From Sindora glabra (Eukaryota; Streptophyta; Magnoliopsida; Fabales; Fabaceae): a stretch of DNA of 64,000 nt. Below, in pieces: positions 60,759-64,000 of this stretch; the stretch's first letter is position 1, and each line of letters begins with the position of its first letter. The stretch covers positions 96,496,895 to 96,560,894 of the forward strand of contig CM035226.1 of the NCBI GenBank assembly GCA_020226215.1. The letters are read 5' to 3'. The notes beneath the pieces are model-generated. The model searched no databases, was not told where the DNA came from, and worked only from the letters and a program-made list of their open reading frames with translations. A program made the translations under genes and the position numbers.

Positions 60759-62357
60759 GAGACATAGTAACATATTATTATTTGATAATTTGATTATTAA
60801 TTAAACTTAATTTATCCATTTATTTAAAAAAATTTATTAGTATTACTATTTTAGAATGAAGCAATAACATGTTACTATTTTGGAATGAAACAGTAACATG
60901 TTATTGTTTGTAAAACAAATAATAATATACTATTATTTGATAGTTTAATTATTAATTAAACTTAATTTATTCATTTATTTAGAGTTTTTGATTAGTGTTA
61001 CTATTTTGGAACAAAATAATAACATTCCCTTATTTAGCAGTCTGGTTGTTAATTAGACTTAATAAATTATCCATTTATTTGAGATTTTTAGTTGGTATTG
61101 CTATTTTGACATGAAACAGTAACATCCTCTTCTTTTACAGTTTGATTATTAATTAGACTTGATTTATCCATTTATTTAAGATTTTTTATTAGTGTTACTG
61201 TCTGAAGAACAAACACTAACATGCACTTCTTTGATAATTTAGTTATTAATTAGACATAATTTATTTATTTATTTAGAGTTTTTGGTTGGTATTACTGTTT
61301 TGAAATAAAATAATAACATCCTTTTCTTTAATAGTTTAGTTGTTAATTAGACTTAATTTATTCATTTATTTAACATTTTTTGTTAGTGTTACTATTTTAG
61401 AATGAAATAGTAATATGTTACTGTCTTGAGAATAAATAGTAACATAGTATTATTTGCCAATTTTGTTATTAATTAGACTTAATTTATTCATTTATTTAGA
61501 GTTTTTTATTTGTATTATTATTTAAAAATGAAATAGTAACATTATCTTCTTTGATAGTTTGATTGTTAATTAAATTTGATTTATCCATTTATTTGAAGTT
61601 TTTTATTGGTGTTACTATTTAGAGAACAAACAGTAACATGTACTTCTTTGGTAGTTTAGTTATTAATTACAATTAATTTAACTATTTATTTGACATTTTT
61701 TGTTGGTATTACTATTTTAGAATGAAACAATAACATGTTACTGTCTGTTACTATCTTAAGAACAAATAGTAACATGGTATTATTTGATAATTTAATTATT
61801 AATTAAACTTTATTTATGCATTTATTTAGGATTTTTAGTTGGTGTTACTGTTTTGAAATAAAACAATAACATCTTCTTCTTTTATTGTTTGGTTATTAAT
61901 AAGATTTGAGATTTCTAGTTAGTGTTACTATTTTAAAATGAAATAATAATATGTTACTGTCTTGAAAATAAATAGTAACATATTAATTAGATGCACTTCT
62001 TTAGTAGTTTAATTATTAATTAGACTTAACTTATCTATTTATTTAAGATTTTTTATTGGTGCTACTGTTTTGAAATGAAACAATAACAAGCACTTCTTTG
62101 GTAGTTTGGTTGTTAATTAGACTTGATTTATCCATTTATTTGGTATTTTTTGTTAGTGTTATTATTTTGAAATGAAATAGTAACATGTTACTATTTTAAG
62201 AACAAACAATAACATGGTGTTATTTAACAATTTTATTGTTAATTAAACTTAATTTATGCATTTATTTAAAATTTTTAGTTGATGTTACTATTTTAAAATA
62301 AAGCAGTAACATGTTACTATTTAGTCTATAAATAGTAATATATAGTTCTTTGGTATT
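60759..62357. repeat. Minisatellite of ~95 / ~130-base units with internal hairpins
   Basis: About fourteen units each contain ATTAATTARACTTRATTTATY, then CATTTATTTAGA-like DNA, then an inverted repeat such as GTTACTATTTTGGAATGAAA followed by CAGTAAC. Distances between successive ACTTAATTTAT landmarks alternate between roughly 93-101 and 124-157 bases. The longer units carry a second hairpin (for example GTTACTGTCTTGAGAATAAA followed by TAGTAAC). No coding sequence is seen. Confidence 0.85.
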
Positions 62358-63261
62358 TTTATTTGTTAAGAAAGTTATTATGCCACTACTAGACACCAAA
62401 AGAGTTAGGGAACAAAAGTTTAATATGAAATTTGAATTGACAAAAATGAAATCAAAGTTGGTGAAATAACAAGAAAATTAAGAAAAATCATTGAAAAAAA
62501 TATTTTTTCACCAACCAGAGCATTTTGCAAGCATGTAGATCTCAAAAAATTACATAAAATCAAAAAGAAATTCACCCAAAATGGATAACTGAGTAGAAAG
62601 TTATAATCATTTAAAGTTTTAAGCTCAATTTACATACTTTTTATCAAGTAGACTTCGCCAAACCTAAATTTTTTTATCTTTTTTCGAAAGATCATGGGAA
62701 AACTAATAAAAATAAGTGGTCATATGCAAAAATTGGTTAACAATCATAAAGTTATATCTTTCAGAAATTCCTGATTTATAACCATATCTTCTTAGTTAAA
62801 AAAGGATATTCTAGGAATATAATGGTAATAATTTATAAAACTGACACCTATTTGAAATAAAGACCAGCACTAGCACCTTATTAAAAAGAAGTTCAGGAAG
62901 CGCCACTACGATATAATTTACTAATTTTTTTTAAAGAAAATATGGATCAAGTTGAGAATTTAAAAGAGAGATTAATATATAAAATTTTGTTAAAAATTGG
63001 CCATTGATTAATTGCAAAATTATTATCTTGGATTTAAATTTAATCTACTCTTAGCTTATGTTAGTTTTACATTATCACTCATTTATATATTGTCATATTA
63101 ATGAAAAATTATTTCCTTTACAATTGTTGAAAATTCTTAATTACAATTATTTTTTAATGATGTATCTTTTTCTCAAATAGTGTAAAACATTTTGTATTGA
63201 TAGTAAATTAAATTTAAACCTTATTTCTATTGTGTTAAGTCTTGTAATTAATGGAGAAGCC

Positions 63262-63545
63262 AGTGGTCCCCATTTTTTCATTTAGATGAAACAAATCATG
63301 CTATTAATTTAATGACAATAAAATGATAAAGGTTATTTTTCTCAATTTGTCACCTCCATTAATTTCTTAATTTAATGAGTGCATGTGGGGATAAAAGACA
63401 ATGAGTGGAATTGATTTAAAATTTTTAAATTAATATTTTTTAATAAAATTACTTAAATATTTTTATTATTTCATTATTATTAAATTAGTGGCATGATTTG
63501 TTCATTTAAATAAAAATATGAAGGTTGTTAACCTCTGTATAAGGA
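63262..63545. mobile_element. MITE copy
   Basis: It has the same family subterminal motifs: AAACAAATCATGCTATTAAT on the left, and TTAAATTAGTGGCATGATTT then GAAGGTTGTTAACCTC on the right. The left terminus is eroded. Confidence 0.65.
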
Positions 63546-64000
63546 TGTAAATATGTAGGTTAACAATCTATAAGTGAATGTTAACAACTTTCACCTTTCA
63601 ATATATATGTATATATACATAGACATGTACACACATATATATATGACATATTGCATAATACAAACACTTTTTTCATGAGCTATATATCATAATGGTTGTT
63701 ATATCGATAGACCAAATGACCAAAAATTCCATAAATAATTCTTAGCTTAATTATTCTTTGAAGTTTTAATTTGTAAATTCAACTTTCCTGTTGTTTGATA
63801 TAAGTTAAGTAAATAAATTATAGATCAAAGTTTTAGTTACAATAGTACTGACTGTAAAAAATTTTAATATTTAACAGGATCTTTATATCAAATTTAATAC
63901 CATTAAGAAAAATAAATAAAACTAAAAGAGAATTATGATTACGTACCTCTTGATTTAATTTAGTTATCTTCTAGAGAAATCATAAGTATACAAGTGGTTA

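Noticed and set aside
60759..62357. CRISPR-like array
   Set aside because: The repeats are long, contiguous and diverged, without unique spacers, and the sequence is a plant nuclear genome.
63930..63964. AAG|GTACGTAATC donor-like site at the window end on the minus strand
   Set aside because: No coding similarity in the visible sequence; a single splice-like motif is not enough to call an exon.

Overview
The window is AT-rich nuclear DNA from a flowering plant, most likely a eudicot. It contains one recognisable cellular gene, a glycoside hydrolase family 1 (GH1) beta-glucosidase of the cyanogenic/BGLU type on the minus strand (47664 to 38005). The rest is intergenic DNA crowded with transposable elements. 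The 13-exon architecture, plant-type introns, CACTA and LINE remnants, LTR elements primed by initiator tRNA-Met, MITEs and an endogenous pararetrovirus all point to a plant. Local similarity of the GH1 exon 9 to linamarase-like enzymes hints at, but does not prove, Malpighiales/Euphorbiaceae. I found no tRNA, rRNA, CRISPR or bacterial-type genes.

Layout. 1-2.7 kb: undefined DNA and a solo Copia-type LTR. 2.7-6.1 kb: undefined. 6.1-10.5 kb: a decayed endogenous caulimovirid (petuvirus-like polyprotein) on the minus strand, with an internal tandem duplication. 11.1-12.1 kb: block D0, a diverged relative of DNA at 50.8-53.3 kb. 15.1-16.6 kb: a solo-LTR-like repeat. 16.7-18.96 kb: a decayed L1-type LINE on the plus strand. 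18.96-22.1 kb: a non-autonomous LTR element on the minus strand. 22.4-22.8 kb: degenerate ATT/ATC repeats. 26.3-27.2 kb: a TIR element with an internal ORF. 28.7-31.5 kb: block D1. 31.5-37.3 kb: a CACTA (En/Spm) element on the minus strand. 38.0-47.7 kb: the GH1 gene. 49.6-50.65 kb: three tandem copies of a ~0.4 kb unit. 50.8-60.2 kb: block D2, split by a MITE, a TRIM retroelement, a solo LTR and a foldback element. 60.8-62.4 kb: a minisatellite whose units carry hairpins. 63.3-63.5 kb: a MITE.

The GH1 gene keeps its signal peptide, the TLNEP acid/base motif, the VTENG nucleophile motif and the C-terminal GH1 core. Twelve of its thirteen exons have good splice sites in compatible phase. Exon 9 has lost its 3' splice acceptor and about three codons. 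A ~1.1-1.2 kb stretch from inside exon 9 to the end of intron 9 has been tandemly duplicated, leaving a truncated second exon 9. The locus is therefore probably a recent pseudogene or makes a truncated protein.

The D0, D1 and D2 blocks on either side suggest that the locus belongs to a duplicated array. Empty sites in one copy show which transposons arrived after the duplication.
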